From an uncultured Bacilli bacterium (GTDB lineage: Bacteria > Bacillota_I > Bacilli_A > RF39 > UBA660), in the NCBI GenBank assembly GCA_934085595.1, contig CAKOHK010000007.1, positions 1 to 64,000 on the forward strand: 64,000 nt of DNA. Reading direction: 5' to 3'. Numbering within the stretch: position 1 is the stretch's first letter; each line of letters starts with the position of its first letter. The notes under the pieces were generated by a model, which did no database searches, had not been told where the DNA came from, and was given only the letters and a program-made list of their open reading frames with translations. The position numbers and the translations under genes are program-made. This document shows positions 49,917 to 60,311 of the stretch, piece by piece.

Positions 49917-51647
49917 ATGAAAAAGAATATAGTATTATTATTTAATAAGTTAATTATACCAGCTATTATATATTATTCTTTTCTTAAAGTTGTAATGATT
50001 TCTAATTATAATATATTAACAACTTTATCATTTATTATATTTGTTATAGGTTATAATAAAATATTACTAATTAATAAAGAATACATAAAAAAATATGGAA
50101 CAATATCATTAATTTTGGGTTTGATTTATATCATAGGTGATAGTGCATTTCAGGCATATCAAAATCCTAATATAATGTTTACAGATGTGATTTTAAGTTT
50201 TGATACATTATATAAAATTATATCTTCAGTATCATTGATATATCTTGCTGTGAGTAATTTATATCAGTTATATGATAAAAAAACTAAGGCAAAAAAATAT
50301 AAAATAAGTGATAAAAAGTTTGCAATTATATCATTTATCCTAATTTTTTTAAGTTTTGTTATATATTTTATAGCATTTTTTCCGGGAATAATGACACCCG
50401 ATTCAATATCTGAGTTGGAATTTGCAATTTACAACTTTCCATATTTTTCAAATCATCATCCTCTTTTACATACTTTATTTATAAGTTTATTTTATAAAGT
50501 AGGAATGCTATTATTTAATAGTAGAAATATAGCTGTTTCAATAGTTACATTAGCACAAATGATTATTATGGCATCAATACTTTCATATTCTATATATTTT
50601 TTAAGAAAAAGGAGATGCAATGATTATATATTAATTGTGATATTATTAATATATATGTTTATACCAGTAAATGGATATTATAGTGTTACAATGTGGAAAG
50701 ATGTAATATTTGCCGGATTATTTTTATTATTAACTATGACATGCTATGAATTATATGAGCAAGATGAAAACATAACTAATAAAATTATTATTAAGTTTAT
50801 AATAGTATCATTATTAACTTTATTAATGAGAAATAATGCAATATATGCATATTTTATAGTATTATTGGGATCATTAATAATATTTAAACACAATAAGAAG
50901 ATTATATTAAGCATTATAAGTGTTATAATTATGTATTATATAATAACAATTCCTATATTTAATATTCTAAAAGTTCAAAAAAGTTCATCAGCAGAATACA
51001 TTGCCATTCCTTTGCAACAAATAGGAAGAATTGTATATAAAGATAATGTATTAAGTACAAGTGAAAAAGAATTAGTTAATAAAGTGATACCATACGAAAA
51101 AATAAAAGATATTTACGACCCAAAATTAAGTGATGGTATTAAATTTGATAAAGATTTTAATATTGAAGAGTTTAATAAAAATAAAATAGAATATTTAAAA
51201 CTATGGATAGAGTTAGTATTTAAATATCCAATAACATCGGTAGAATCATATCTAATAAGTACTTTAGGTTATTATTATCCGAATTTACAATATTGGTCAG
51301 TAGCTACCGACATAATAGATAATGGCTATGAAATATATCAAACTAATATGAATTCTAAACTAAGAAATATAATTCTAAAAAATCAAGATATAAATAGACC
51401 TATCATTGGAATAATATGGAGCACAGGCATTTATATCTGGATAATAATATTATTGATATATTACTTTATAATTAAGTTAAATAAAAAATTATTATTTATA
51501 TTTATGCCTACTATAGGAATATGGCTGTCATTAATGATTGCATCGCCTGTATGGGGAGAATTTAGATATATATATTGTATGATTATAGCGATTCCTTTTC
51601 TGCTATCAGTACGATATATAAATGAAGGAGTTGAAAATGAAAGATAA
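49917..51647 (+). CDS. DUF6020-type polytopic membrane protein, probable GT-C glycosyltransferase
   Basis: This 576-aa protein has about 12 membrane helices. The first large outer loop has FFPGIMTPDSISELE with a conserved Asp, then NHHPLLHTLF and MWKDVIFAGL. This matches DUF6020 and the general layout of GT-C enzymes (acidic loop, HP motif). It could use polyprenyl-phosphate sugars made by the next gene to decorate the polymer outside. No good ribosome site lies directly before the ATG; AAGGAA is 17 nt away. Confidence 0.7.
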   Translation: MKKNIVLLFNKLIIPAIIYYSFLKVVMISNYNILTTLSFIIFVIGYNKILLINKEYIKKYGTISLILGLIYIIGDSAFQAYQNPNIMFTDVILSFDTLYKIISSVSLIYLAVSNLYQLYDKKTKAKKYKISDKKFAIISFILIFLSFVIYFIAFFPGIMTPDSISELEFAIYNFPYFSNHHPLLHTLFISLFYKVGMLLFNSRNIAVSIVTLAQMIIMASILSYSIYFLRKRRCNDYILIVILLIYMFIPVNGYYSVTMWKDVIFAGLFLLLTMTCYELYEQDENITNKIIIKFIIVSLLTLLMRNNAIYAYFIVLLGSLIIFKHNKKIILSIISVIIMYYIITIPIFNILKVQKSSSAEYIAIPLQQIGRIVYKDNVLSTSEKELVNKVIPYEKIKDIYDPKLSDGIKFDKDFNIEEFNKNKIEYLKLWIELVFKYPITSVESYLISTLGYYYPNLQYWSVATDIIDNGYEIYQTNMNSKLRNIILKNQDINRPIIGIIWSTGIYIWIIILLIYYFIIKLNKKLLFIFMPTIGIWLSLMIASPVWGEFRYIYCMIIAIPFLLSVRYINEGVENER

Positions 51648-52566
51648 AGAAATAGCGGTTTTGATACCATGTTATAATGAAAGTAAAACGATAGAAAAAG
51701 TTGTAAAAGACTATAAAGAGAGTCTACCTAATTCGACTATATATGTATATGATAATAATTCTACTGACGGAACAGATGTAATTGCTAAAAAAGCAGGGGC
51801 AATAGTTAGGTACGAAAGCAAACAGGGGAAAGGCAATGTTATAAGAAGCATGTTTAAGGATATTGATGCTGACTGCTACATAATGGTAGATGGAGATGAC
51901 ACCTATTCAGCAGAAAATGCCAAAGAAATGTGTAAGTTAGTATTAGAGAAGAATGCGGATATGGTTGTTGGAGATAGATTATCCTCTACATATTTTACGG
52001 AGAATAAAAGAATGTTCCATAATTTTGGAAACAAACTTGTTAGAGCACTAATAAACAGGCTATTTAAAGCCAATATTAAAGACATTATGACTGGCTACAG
52101 AGCATTTAGTTATAACTTTGTAAAAACATTTCCAGTACTATCATGTGGATTTGAAATTGAAACAGAAATGACAATACATGCATTAGACAAAAATATGAAT
52201 ATAAAGGAAATACCAATCAATTATAAAGATAGACCAGAAGGAAGTTTTTCAAAACTCAGTACATATAGTGATGGACTAAAGGTATTAAAAACAATAGCTA
52301 GATTATATAAAGAATATAAACCAATGAGATTTTTTGGAATATTAAGTATATTATTTTTTGTAATCTCAATAATATTTGCAAGTCCTGTATTAATTGAGTA
52401 TTTTAAAACTGGATTAGTTCCGAGATTTCCAACTTTAATATTTTCTTTATTTTTATTAATAATATCAGTATTATTATTTGTATGTGGCTTAATACTTGAA
52501 GTGGTAGTAAAAAAGCATAGACAATTATTTGAACTTTTATTAATTAAAACAAAGAGAGAAAAATAA
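51637..52566 (+). CDS. GtrB/DPM1-like polyprenyl-phosphate glycosyltransferase
   Basis: This 309-aa GT2 protein has IAVLIPCYNESKTIEKVV, YVYDNNSTDGTDVIAK and IMVDGDDTYSAENAKEM (DxD). It also has GDRLSS and the diagnostic IMTGYRAFSYNFVKTFP. Two C-terminal membrane helices lie at about 233-255 and 267-295. It probably transfers a sugar from a nucleotide donor to undecaprenyl phosphate. The ATG at 51637 follows AAGGAG by 6-7 nt and lies inside the end of the DUF6020 gene, implying coupling. Confidence 0.88.
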   Translation: MKDKEIAVLIPCYNESKTIEKVVKDYKESLPNSTIYVYDNNSTDGTDVIAKKAGAIVRYESKQGKGNVIRSMFKDIDADCYIMVDGDDTYSAENAKEMCKLVLEKNADMVVGDRLSSTYFTENKRMFHNFGNKLVRALINRLFKANIKDIMTGYRAFSYNFVKTFPVLSCGFEIETEMTIHALDKNMNIKEIPINYKDRPEGSFSKLSTYSDGLKVLKTIARLYKEYKPMRFFGILSILFFVISIIFASPVLIEYFKTGLVPRFPTLIFSLFLLIISVLLFVCGLILEVVVKKHRQLFELLLIKTKREK

Positions 52567-52567
52567 A

Positions 52568-53590
52568 ATGAAGAAAATAAATTATATTAAATATTTATCA
52601 GTAATATCATCGCTAGCAGTTGTAATTTTACATACTAATGGATGTTTTTGGATATTTAATAAAGAAAACTATTGGATAAGTGCTAACATAATTGAATCAA
52701 TATGTTATTTTGCTGTTCCTATATTTTTTATGATAACTGGATGTACACTAATAGATTATAATGAAAGATATTCAACTAAAGAATATTTCACTAAAAGAAT
52801 AAAAAAGACATTAGTACCATTTATTATTTGGTCAATATTTTCAATCATTTGGTGTATATACTTCAAAAATGAAAGTATTAACACAAATATATTTTCTATG
52901 ATTAATGGAATTATAAATACAAAATACAATTCAATTTACTGGTTTTTTCCATGCTTGTTTTCTATTTATCTAGTAATACCATTTATCGCAAGTACTAAGA
53001 AAGAGCAAAGACAAAGTATATTTAAGTATTCAATAATAATAACATTTATCTTTAATAGTATGCTACCATTAATAGCTAAAATATTAAATATAGAATATAA
53101 TTCTGCTTATTATTTACCAACATTTATGGGATATGTAATATATATATTACTAGGATATTACTTAAATAATTACGAAATCAAAAAGAGTAAAAGAATATTA
53201 ATTTATTCATTAGGTGTTATAGGTTTATTAACACAGATTATTATGACTCAAGTATTATCATTTAAAAATGGATTTATAGTTACAACATATAAAGACTATT
53301 TGAATGTGCCAACTATTCTATACTCATCTGCAATTTTCTTATTTTTTAAAAATATTAAAAATAAGAAAACACTTAAGTGTTTAGACTATTTGACATCCAA
53401 AATAGATGATACCACATTTGGAATATACCTAATTCATTATTATTTAATAGATATTGCAATAAAAACAATTAATGTTAATATATTTAGTATATACTATAGA
53501 GTGTTAGGGGGAGTCATAATATTTTTAGTTTCAGCAATTATAGTGAAAATCATGAAGAAGATACCTATAATTGAAAAATGTGTACCATAA
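52568..53590 (+). CDS. Acyltransferase 3 family membrane protein
   Basis: This 340-aa protein has about ten helices. It opens with YIKYLSVISSLAVVILHTNG, the catalytic-His start of acyltransferase 3 enzymes, with IPIFFMITGCTLI-like sequence near 54-66 (VPIFFMITG). It likely O-acetylates a sugar of the glycan. It is the last tightly packed gene of the operon, 2 nt after the GtrB-like gene. Confidence 0.88.
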   Translation: MKKINYIKYLSVISSLAVVILHTNGCFWIFNKENYWISANIIESICYFAVPIFFMITGCTLIDYNERYSTKEYFTKRIKKTLVPFIIWSIFSIIWCIYFKNESINTNIFSMINGIINTKYNSIYWFFPCLFSIYLVIPFIASTKKEQRQSIFKYSIIITFIFNSMLPLIAKILNIEYNSAYYLPTFMGYVIYILLGYYLNNYEIKKSKRILIYSLGVIGLLTQIIMTQVLSFKNGFIVTTYKDYLNVPTILYSSAIFLFFKNIKNKKTLKCLDYLTSKIDDTTFGIYLIHYYLIDIAIKTINVNIFSIYYRVLGGVIIFLVSAIIVKIMKKIPIIEKCVP

Positions 53591-53663
53591 GATTGTAGGG
53601 CTAAAAAATAATTATATTTTCAAAAAAGTAATGACTTTAGCGACAGGTTATGAAATAATATAT

Positions 53664-53692
53664 TTGAATAATTAAGTATAAAATGATATAAT
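53664..53692 (+). promoter_or_regulatory. Promoter of the flippase gene
   Basis: TTGAAT, a 17-bp spacer and TATAAT. The flippase can thus be transcribed apart from the operon. Confidence 0.65.
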
Positions 53693-53710
53693 TTACAAGC
53701 GGAGTAAAAT

Positions 53711-55135
53711 ATGAAGAAGTCAGTAAAAAAGAATTATATATTTAACGTAATATATCAAGTGATATTAATTTTGTTACCTATAATAACCGTACCATATGTA
53801 TCTAGAGTACTTGGATCAAATGGCGTAGGAACGTATAGTTATACATTATCAATAGTGACATATTTTATATTACTTGGTTCATTTGGTATTTCATTATATG
53901 GCCAAAGGGAAATAGCTTATTACCAAAATAATAGAAAAAACAAATCAAAAATATTTTGGGAATTGTTTATAATTAAAACAATAACGACACTAATATCAAG
54001 TGTATTATTTAGCTTAATATTTTGTATAGATAGATATTATTCATTTTACTACAGAATACTATTACTAGAGTTCTTATCAAATATTTTTGATATTAGTTGG
54101 TTATATCAAGGAGAAGAAAAGTTTAAAACAATAGTATTTAAAAATGGCGTGGTTAAAATATTATCCATAATAAGTATATTTGTATTCGTAAAAACAAATA
54201 ATGATGTATGGGTATATATATTAATATATGTATTAAGCAATTTATTTGGAAACTTATCATTATGGATTAATCTAAATAAAGACATAGATTATACATTTAA
54301 AGAATTAAACTTTAAAAGGCACATTAAACCAGTAGTATTATTATTTATACCGCAAGTAGCTATTCAAATATATACAATACTTGATAAAACGATGATAGGA
54401 TTTATTACACATGATATGAATGAAGTTGGATTTTACGATCAAGCACAAAAAGTTATTAAACTTTTATTAACAATAATAACATCTATGGGAACAGTAATGC
54501 TTCCAAGAATAGCTTCTTGTTTTAGTGAAAATAAAAAAGATACAATTAAAATATACATGAATAAAACATTTAAGTTTGTATTCTTAACAGCCTTCCCTAT
54601 GATAACAGGTATTATATTAGTAAGTAATAGATTTGTACCATTATTTTTTGGAGAAGGGTATGATAAAGTAAAAATATTAATGCCTATACTTAGTTTAATA
54701 ATATTAACAATTGGTTTAAGCAATGTAATTGGTGTTCAATATTTATTACCAACTAAAAGACAGAAAGAATATACTCTTTCAGTAATAATAGGCACAATAA
54801 CTAATTTAATATTAAATACTGTATTAATTTATTATTTTAAATCCATAGGAGCTTGTATAGCAACTGTAATAGCAGAATTATCTGTTACATGTACACAGTT
54901 ATACTTTGTACGTAAAGATTTTGATATAAAACAAATATTAAGGTATTCATATAAATATATATTATTTTCATTTATAATGTTTATATGTGTTTATCCATTA
55001 AACTATTTAAAATTCGATGATAAAATTGTAATAATAATGCAAATTGGAATAGGGCTATTAGTTTATGGAATATGTTTACTAGTATCAAAAGATGAACATT
55101 TAGAAGATATAAAAAAATTAATGTTTAAAAAATAA
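53711..55135 (+). CDS. Wzx-type polysaccharide flippase
   Basis: This 474-aa MOP-superfamily protein has 12-14 membrane helices. The start is KKNYIFNVIYQVILILLPII with TVPYVSRVLGSNGVGTYSYT, the usual oligosaccharide flippase signature. LPRIASCFSEN and YLLPTKRQKEY are also typical. It flips the lipid-linked repeat unit outward for the Wzy polymerase. A terminator follows. Confidence 0.94.
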   Translation: MKKSVKKNYIFNVIYQVILILLPIITVPYVSRVLGSNGVGTYSYTLSIVTYFILLGSFGISLYGQREIAYYQNNRKNKSKIFWELFIIKTITTLISSVLFSLIFCIDRYYSFYYRILLLEFLSNIFDISWLYQGEEKFKTIVFKNGVVKILSIISIFVFVKTNNDVWVYILIYVLSNLFGNLSLWINLNKDIDYTFKELNFKRHIKPVVLLFIPQVAIQIYTILDKTMIGFITHDMNEVGFYDQAQKVIKLLLTIITSMGTVMLPRIASCFSENKKDTIKIYMNKTFKFVFLTAFPMITGIILVSNRFVPLFFGEGYDKVKILMPILSLIILTIGLSNVIGVQYLLPTKRQKEYTLSVIIGTITNLILNTVLIYYFKSIGACIATVIAELSVTCTQLYFVRKDFDIKQILRYSYKYILFSFIMFICVYPLNYLKFDDKIVIIMQIGIGLLVYGICLLVSKDEHLEDIKKLMFKK

Positions 55136-55153
55136 AATATTGTAATTAAATAG

Positions 55154-55174
55154 GAATCATAATGATTCTTTTTT
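55154..55174 (+). terminator. Terminator of the flippase gene
   Basis: GAATCA-taa-TGATTC followed by six T. Confidence 0.75.
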
Positions 55175-55185
55175 ATTTTCAAATG

Positions 55186-55212
55186 AAAAATCTTAACTTT
55201 TTCTAGTTAAGA
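55186..55212 (-). terminator. Terminator of murE
   Basis: On the minus strand TCTTAACT-agaaaa-AGTTAAGA is followed by five T; the TAG stop of murE lies inside. Confidence 0.75.
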
Positions 55213-56570
55213 CTTTTTATAATATCAAGAGCACATTCTTTATCACTAAAATGTATTTTTTCTTTTCCTATGATTTGATAATCTTCATGTCCTTTTCCAA
55301 GTATAAGTAATATATCTTTATCACTAAGAAGTTCAATTCCTTTTTTAATAGCGTCATGCCTACTATAAATAATTTCATAGTTATCTTTAGTTATTCCACC
55401 AACAATATCATTCATTATATCTTTTTCATCTTCACATCTAGGATTATCATTTGTAAGTATAACATAATCACTAAGTCTAGTAGCTATTTCACCCATTATA
55501 GGTCTTTTGGTTTTATCTCTATCACCACCACATCCAACAATAGTAATAACTTTTCCACTTTTATATTCTAAAGTACTACTAATTGCATTATATACTGCAT
55601 CTGGTGTATGAGCATAATCAATAAAAATACTATTAGTTTTATATTTAATCATATCCATTCTTCCAGGTGGATGTTTAAGCTTGGAAGATATTTTTATTAA
55701 TTCTTCTAAATCAAATCCTAAATTAGAAACAAGCAAAATTGCCATAACGTAGTTATAAACATTAAACTTACCAACAAAATCATTACTAATATTATATTCT
55801 TTATCATTATAAGTAAGTTTAAAAGTAGTACCTTGATTAGATAAAACTATATCACTTATTTTAGCTTTCCCATTTTCACCAAAAGTAATATTATTGTTAT
55901 CTTCAAACATAAACTTTTTATAATATTCATCATCACTATTAATAATAGCTATTTTATTACCCCTAGTTTTATTAAATAACAATCTTTTAGCATCTATATA
56001 ATTTTCCATAGTTTTATGATAATCAAGATGATCCTGAGTAAGATTTGTAAATGCAACTTCATCATACTCAAGTCCAAATATTCTATCTCTCGAAAGAGCA
56101 ATTGAACTTACTTCCATAACAATATATTCTACATTATTTTCTTTAGCTTTAATAAATAAACTATATAGTAAATCTATATCAGGAGTAGTATTATCAAGAT
56201 TCATAACTTCACCATTCATAAAGAAACCAAGTGTTCCAATATAAGCGGCTTTTTTATTAAGCATATTAAGAAGTTGATAAACTAAATAGCAAGTTGTTGT
56301 TTTGCCATTTGTACCAGTAACACCAATAAGTTTTATATCTTTAAAATAAGGATAATAATTATCATGTAAATAATTTTTAAAATATAAAGATGTATCTTTC
56401 ACAATAAGAGTAGGTACACTATAGTTTCCTCTTTCAGCAATAATTTTTTCTGCTCCATTCTCAATAGCACTCTTTATAAAATCATGACCATCTCTGGCTA
56501 TATTTTTAATAGCAATAAAAGTATCACCTTTATTAATCTTCCTTGAATCACTTTTTAATTTAATTTCCAT
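55203..56570 (-). CDS. murE: UDP-MurNAc-tripeptide synthetase MurE (meso-DAP type)
   Basis: The 455-aa Mur ligase adds the third residue of the peptidoglycan stem in the cytoplasm. The ATP loop is GVTGTNGKTTTCYL, followed by DNTTPD, MEVSSIAL and KHPPGRMD. The substrate motif reads NDNPR, the DNPR of diaminopimelate-adding enzymes, where lysine-adding ones differ. The stem thus probably contains meso-DAP. The ATG at 56570 has GGTGATGAAA before it. It is monocistronic and convergent with the flippase gene. Confidence 0.93.
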   Translation of the reverse strand: MEIKLKSDSRKINKGDTFIAIKNIARDGHDFIKSAIENGAEKIIAERGNYSVPTLIVKDTSLYFKNYLHDNYYPYFKDIKLIGVTGTNGKTTTCYLVYQLLNMLNKKAAYIGTLGFFMNGEVMNLDNTTPDIDLLYSLFIKAKENNVEYIVMEVSSIALSRDRIFGLEYDEVAFTNLTQDHLDYHKTMENYIDAKRLLFNKTRGNKIAIINSDDEYYKKFMFEDNNNITFGENGKAKISDIVLSNQGTTFKLTYNDKEYNISNDFVGKFNVYNYVMAILLVSNLGFDLEELIKISSKLKHPPGRMDMIKYKTNSIFIDYAHTPDAVYNAISSTLEYKSGKVITIVGCGGDRDKTKRPIMGEIATRLSDYVILTNDNPRCEDEKDIMNDIVGGITKDNYEIIYSRHDAIKKGIELLSDKDILLILGKGHEDYQIIGKEKIHFSDKECALDIIKSLN

Positions 56571-56712
56571 TTTCATCACCAATATAATTATATTATAAAA
56601 CAAAATAAAAATCTATGAATGTGCTTTTTAAGTGTAAACTATATAAAAAAATTGTAATATACAATAGAAAATTAACACACCTTATAGTATAATATTTAAT
56701 ATAGGTGAAAAA

Positions 56713-59610
56713 ATGAAGTTTAACATAAAAAAGTTCAAAAAAAATATACCTTTCTTTATAATATCATGTATAGTTATCATGATAATTTTAGTGTTGTCAT
56801 TAATAGAAAATAATAAAACATTACCAGAAGAAGATTTAGGTAGTGGAGATGTTAATGTTAAATCACTTGTATTAAATGAGATTATGACTTCTAATAAAGG
56901 AGCATATGTAGATGAAAAAGGTAATTTATATGATTATGTTGAAATATATAATGGAGAAGAAGAAAGCATCAATTTAAAAGGATATGGTCTTAGTGACGAA
57001 GCAGAAGTGAAATATACATTTCCAGATGTAACTATTGAGTCTAAAGGATACATTGTAGTATTTTTAAGTGGAACAAGAGGTAACTTACATGCACCATTCA
57101 AACTTAAATCTTCTGGTTCTGAAACATTAGCACTTTTTAAACCTAATGGAAAAATAATAGATGCAGTTGAAACAGTTAGTTTGAAAAAGAATACTGTAAT
57201 GGCAAGAAATACAGAAGGAAACTGGGTAGTACAAAATACTATTACACCAGGGTTTGCAAATACAAAAGAAGGACATGAAGAGTTTATAAACTCACTTAAG
57301 AAAGAAACATCTAATCTAATAGTAAATGAAATTATGCCAAATAATAAAGGCGTATTTAAAAATAAAACTTATAATGATTACAGTGGTTATGTAGAAATAA
57401 AAAATACATCAGATGAAACAATTAATCTTAAAGGATATAGTTTATCAGATGACGTGAATGCTATGTATAAATGGCAATTTCCTGATATAAGTATAAAAAG
57501 TAATGAGGTATTAGTAGTATTCACATCAGGTAAAGAAAAAGAAGGAAGTGAACTACACGCATCATTTAAATTAGCAAATAATACAGGAACTTTAATAATC
57601 GCTAGTAATGATGGAAAAATAGAAACACTTTATAATTATGAAAACATTCCATCAGGAATGGCAAATATCTATGAAAACGGAAATTATTTACTAGGAAGCA
57701 GTATATCACCAGGATATGAAAATGGAATAGATGGTATTAAAAAGTTCCAAAAAGAATATATGGAAGTTCCAAAAGATTTAATAATTAACGAAGTAATGAA
57801 CTCTAATTATGAATATCTACCTCAAAATGGAGGAGAATACTATGATTGGATAGAACTTTATAATAACTCCAAAGAAACAATTAAGCTTAGTGATTACTGT
57901 ATAACAACAAATATAAATACTTTATGTAGATATAAATTAGAAGATAAAGAATTAAAATCAGGAGAATATTATATATTAATGGCTTCTGGAGATGAAAAGC
58001 TATCAAATGATAGTTATAAACATACACCATTTAAAATATCAGATACAGAAAGTTTATATATAACAAAAGGAACACAAATAATTGACTCACTTTTCATAGC
58101 AAACGTACCTAAAGGTTACTCATACGGAAGAAACACAAGTACTGGAGCATATTATTTTAGTAAACCAACACCAGGAAAAAAGAATCAAAACGGATCAGAG
58201 GCAGTATCTTATAAAGTTACTTCTTCACTAAAAAGCGGAATATATAATAGCGTAGATAAAAAAGAAGTAGCACTAAGTGGTAGTGGAAAAATATATTATA
58301 CATTAGATGGATCAAATCCAACTAAATCATCAAAAGTTTACAGTAGTCCTCTTAGTATTGAGAAGACTACTGTTTTAAAAGTAAGAAGTTATGAAAACGA
58401 TAAGATAGAAAGTGAAGTATCAACATATTCTTACATTATTAATGAAAATCATAAAATAAATGTTATGTCACTTGTTATAGATCCAAAAGATTTAAATGCA
58501 TTAAATACTAACGCATGGAAAGAAACTTTAAGAAAAAAATGCCATATAGATTACTTAAGTGAAACAGAAGAAGGTTTTAGTATTGATGCAGGACTTAAAT
58601 TATTTGGAGGTTCAACAAGAGGCCACGCTAAAAAAAGTTATGAAATAAAGTTTCAAAAAGAGTATGGACCAGGAAGCTTAAAATATAAAGTATTTGATAC
58701 AGTTAATTCAAGTGTATTTAACTCATTGGTTTTAAGAACTGGTTCTCAAGATGAAATGGGAACAGCATCTAAAAAAACATTAATAAGAGATATAGTCGGT
58801 ACATCACTAGTAGATGAATATACTAATGTAGACGTACAGGCATACAAACCAGTCGCAATGTATATAAATGGAAAATATTGGGGACTATACTTTATACGTG
58901 AAAAAGTAGATGAAACATTCGTATCAAATCACTACAATGTAAAAATAAGTAAAACTGATACAGATTTACTTAGAATAGATGGACAAATTAAAAGTGGTTC
59001 AAATAAAAAATATAATAATATGATTAACTTTATAACATCTAATTCACTTGATAAAACAGAGAATTATAACAAAATTAAACAGCAAATTAATATAAAAGAC
59101 TATTGTGACTTTTGGATAGCAGAAACATGGACAGCAAACAATGATATAGTAAACTGTAGATTCTTTAGTAATCCAAATGTAGATGATGGTAAATGGCATT
59201 TTATATTTTATGATTTAGATTATGCATTTTATAATGTTAATAAAAATTATTATGAGTTTTCAACAAATCCAAGTGGTATGACAGTAAATGGTTATAGTAC
59301 TGTACTACTTAGAAATATGATGAAAAGTAAAGAGTTTAGAGAAACATATTTAGAAAGACTATCATACAATTTAAACAACACATGGAAAAGTGAAAACGTT
59401 ATTAAAAAAATAGACAGTGTTATAGAAGAAATTACAATAGATGAAATTAAAAGAAACTTAGATAGATGGAATATGTCATATAAAGATTGGCAATCTAATA
59501 TAAACTTCCTAAAAGACTATGCAAATAAAAGAGGAAGTTATATGAAAAGTTATGCTAAATCATATTTCAAATTATCAAATGCAGAATACAAAAAATATTT
59601 TGGAGAATAA
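56713..59610 (+). CDS. CotH-family surface protein with lamin-tail domains
   Basis: This 965-aa protein has an N-terminal membrane anchor (about 10-32). Three lamin-tail-like domains follow, starting near residues 50, 195 and 355. They are marked by LVLNEIMTSNKGAYVDEKG, LIVNEIMPNNKGVF and LIINEVMNSNYEYL, each with LKGYGLSD-like turns. A chitobiase-type beta domain comes next (about 520-575, KIYYTLDGSNPTKSSKVY), then a CotH kinase-like domain (about 585-930) with LKLFGGSTRGHAKKSYEIKF and FIFYDLDYAF. CotH is an atypical protein kinase. It heads an operon with VTC and DUF4956 proteins. Confidence 0.9.
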   Translation: MKFNIKKFKKNIPFFIISCIVIMIILVLSLIENNKTLPEEDLGSGDVNVKSLVLNEIMTSNKGAYVDEKGNLYDYVEIYNGEEESINLKGYGLSDEAEVKYTFPDVTIESKGYIVVFLSGTRGNLHAPFKLKSSGSETLALFKPNGKIIDAVETVSLKKNTVMARNTEGNWVVQNTITPGFANTKEGHEEFINSLKKETSNLIVNEIMPNNKGVFKNKTYNDYSGYVEIKNTSDETINLKGYSLSDDVNAMYKWQFPDISIKSNEVLVVFTSGKEKEGSELHASFKLANNTGTLIIASNDGKIETLYNYENIPSGMANIYENGNYLLGSSISPGYENGIDGIKKFQKEYMEVPKDLIINEVMNSNYEYLPQNGGEYYDWIELYNNSKETIKLSDYCITTNINTLCRYKLEDKELKSGEYYILMASGDEKLSNDSYKHTPFKISDTESLYITKGTQIIDSLFIANVPKGYSYGRNTSTGAYYFSKPTPGKKNQNGSEAVSYKVTSSLKSGIYNSVDKKEVALSGSGKIYYTLDGSNPTKSSKVYSSPLSIEKTTVLKVRSYENDKIESEVSTYSYIINENHKINVMSLVIDPKDLNALNTNAWKETLRKKCHIDYLSETEEGFSIDAGLKLFGGSTRGHAKKSYEIKFQKEYGPGSLKYKVFDTVNSSVFNSLVLRTGSQDEMGTASKKTLIRDIVGTSLVDEYTNVDVQAYKPVAMYINGKYWGLYFIREKVDETFVSNHYNVKISKTDTDLLRIDGQIKSGSNKKYNNMINFITSNSLDKTENYNKIKQQINIKDYCDFWIAETWTANNDIVNCRFFSNPNVDDGKWHFIFYDLDYAFYNVNKNYYEFSTNPSGMTVNGYSTVLLRNMMKSKEFRETYLERLSYNLNNTWKSENVIKKIDSVIEEITIDEIKRNLDRWNMSYKDWQSNINFLKDYANKRGSYMKSYAKSYFKLSNAEYKKYFGE

Positions 59611-59612
59611 TT

Positions 59613-60299
59613 ATGAAGAAATATAAATATAGACACGAAATCAAATATAAAATATCAAATAGCGCTGCTGAAGTATTAAAACATAAATTATCTCTTATAA
59701 TGAGTAAAGATAAAAACGCATATTATTCTGATGGTTCATATGATATTAAAAGTTTATATTTTGATGATATAGATTCAACATCATATTATGAAAAGTTAGA
59801 TGGAGTATTATATAGAAAGAAATATAGAATAAGAATATATAATGATGATGATTCATTTATAAGATTAGAGAAAAAAATGAAACATAATAATATGACAGCT
59901 AAAGAGCAGATATTGATTTCAAAAGAAATATATAGTAAAATACTAAATGGTAATATAGGAAGTATAGAAGAAACTAATGATTTACTTGGAGAATTTATAA
60001 GAGACTATAAAAATAGAGCTCTTATGCCATCTATAATAGTTAAATATAATAGAGTTACTTTTGTTTATCCAGTAAGTGATGTTAGAATTACATTTGATTC
60101 TAATATTAAAAGTGGAATGTATAATTATGATTTATTTAATAAAGATGGAACATTATATGATGTTAATGAAAAAGGTAAACAAGTATTAGAAGTAAAATTT
60201 AATGAAGTATTACCACTGCATATATCAAATATATTATCTGATATACCAGTATGTAGGGAAGCAGTTAGTAAGTTTGCAATATGTAGAAGTATTAAGTAA
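59613..60299 (+). CDS. VTC-domain polyphosphate polymerase-like protein
   Basis: This 228-aa protein has the VTC/CYTH-like tunnel fold. It shows YRHEIKYKISNSAAEVLKHK, SLYFDDIDSTSYYEKLDG, KYRIRIYNDDDSFIRLEKK and a late ITFDSNI and VLEVKFNEVLP. These supply the Arg/Lys/Glu lining of the catalytic tunnel. In yeast Vtc4 this domain makes polyphosphate. It starts 3 nt after the CotH gene with GGAG at the right distance. Bacterial copies next to cotH and DUF4956 genes are a recurrent association. Confidence 0.88.
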   Translation: MKKYKYRHEIKYKISNSAAEVLKHKLSLIMSKDKNAYYSDGSYDIKSLYFDDIDSTSYYEKLDGVLYRKKYRIRIYNDDDSFIRLEKKMKHNNMTAKEQILISKEIYSKILNGNIGSIEETNDLLGEFIRDYKNRALMPSIIVKYNRVTFVYPVSDVRITFDSNIKSGMYNYDLFNKDGTLYDVNEKGKQVLEVKFNEVLPLHISNILSDIPVCREAVSKFAICRSIK

Positions 60300-60311
60300 G
60301 GAAGTGAAAAT

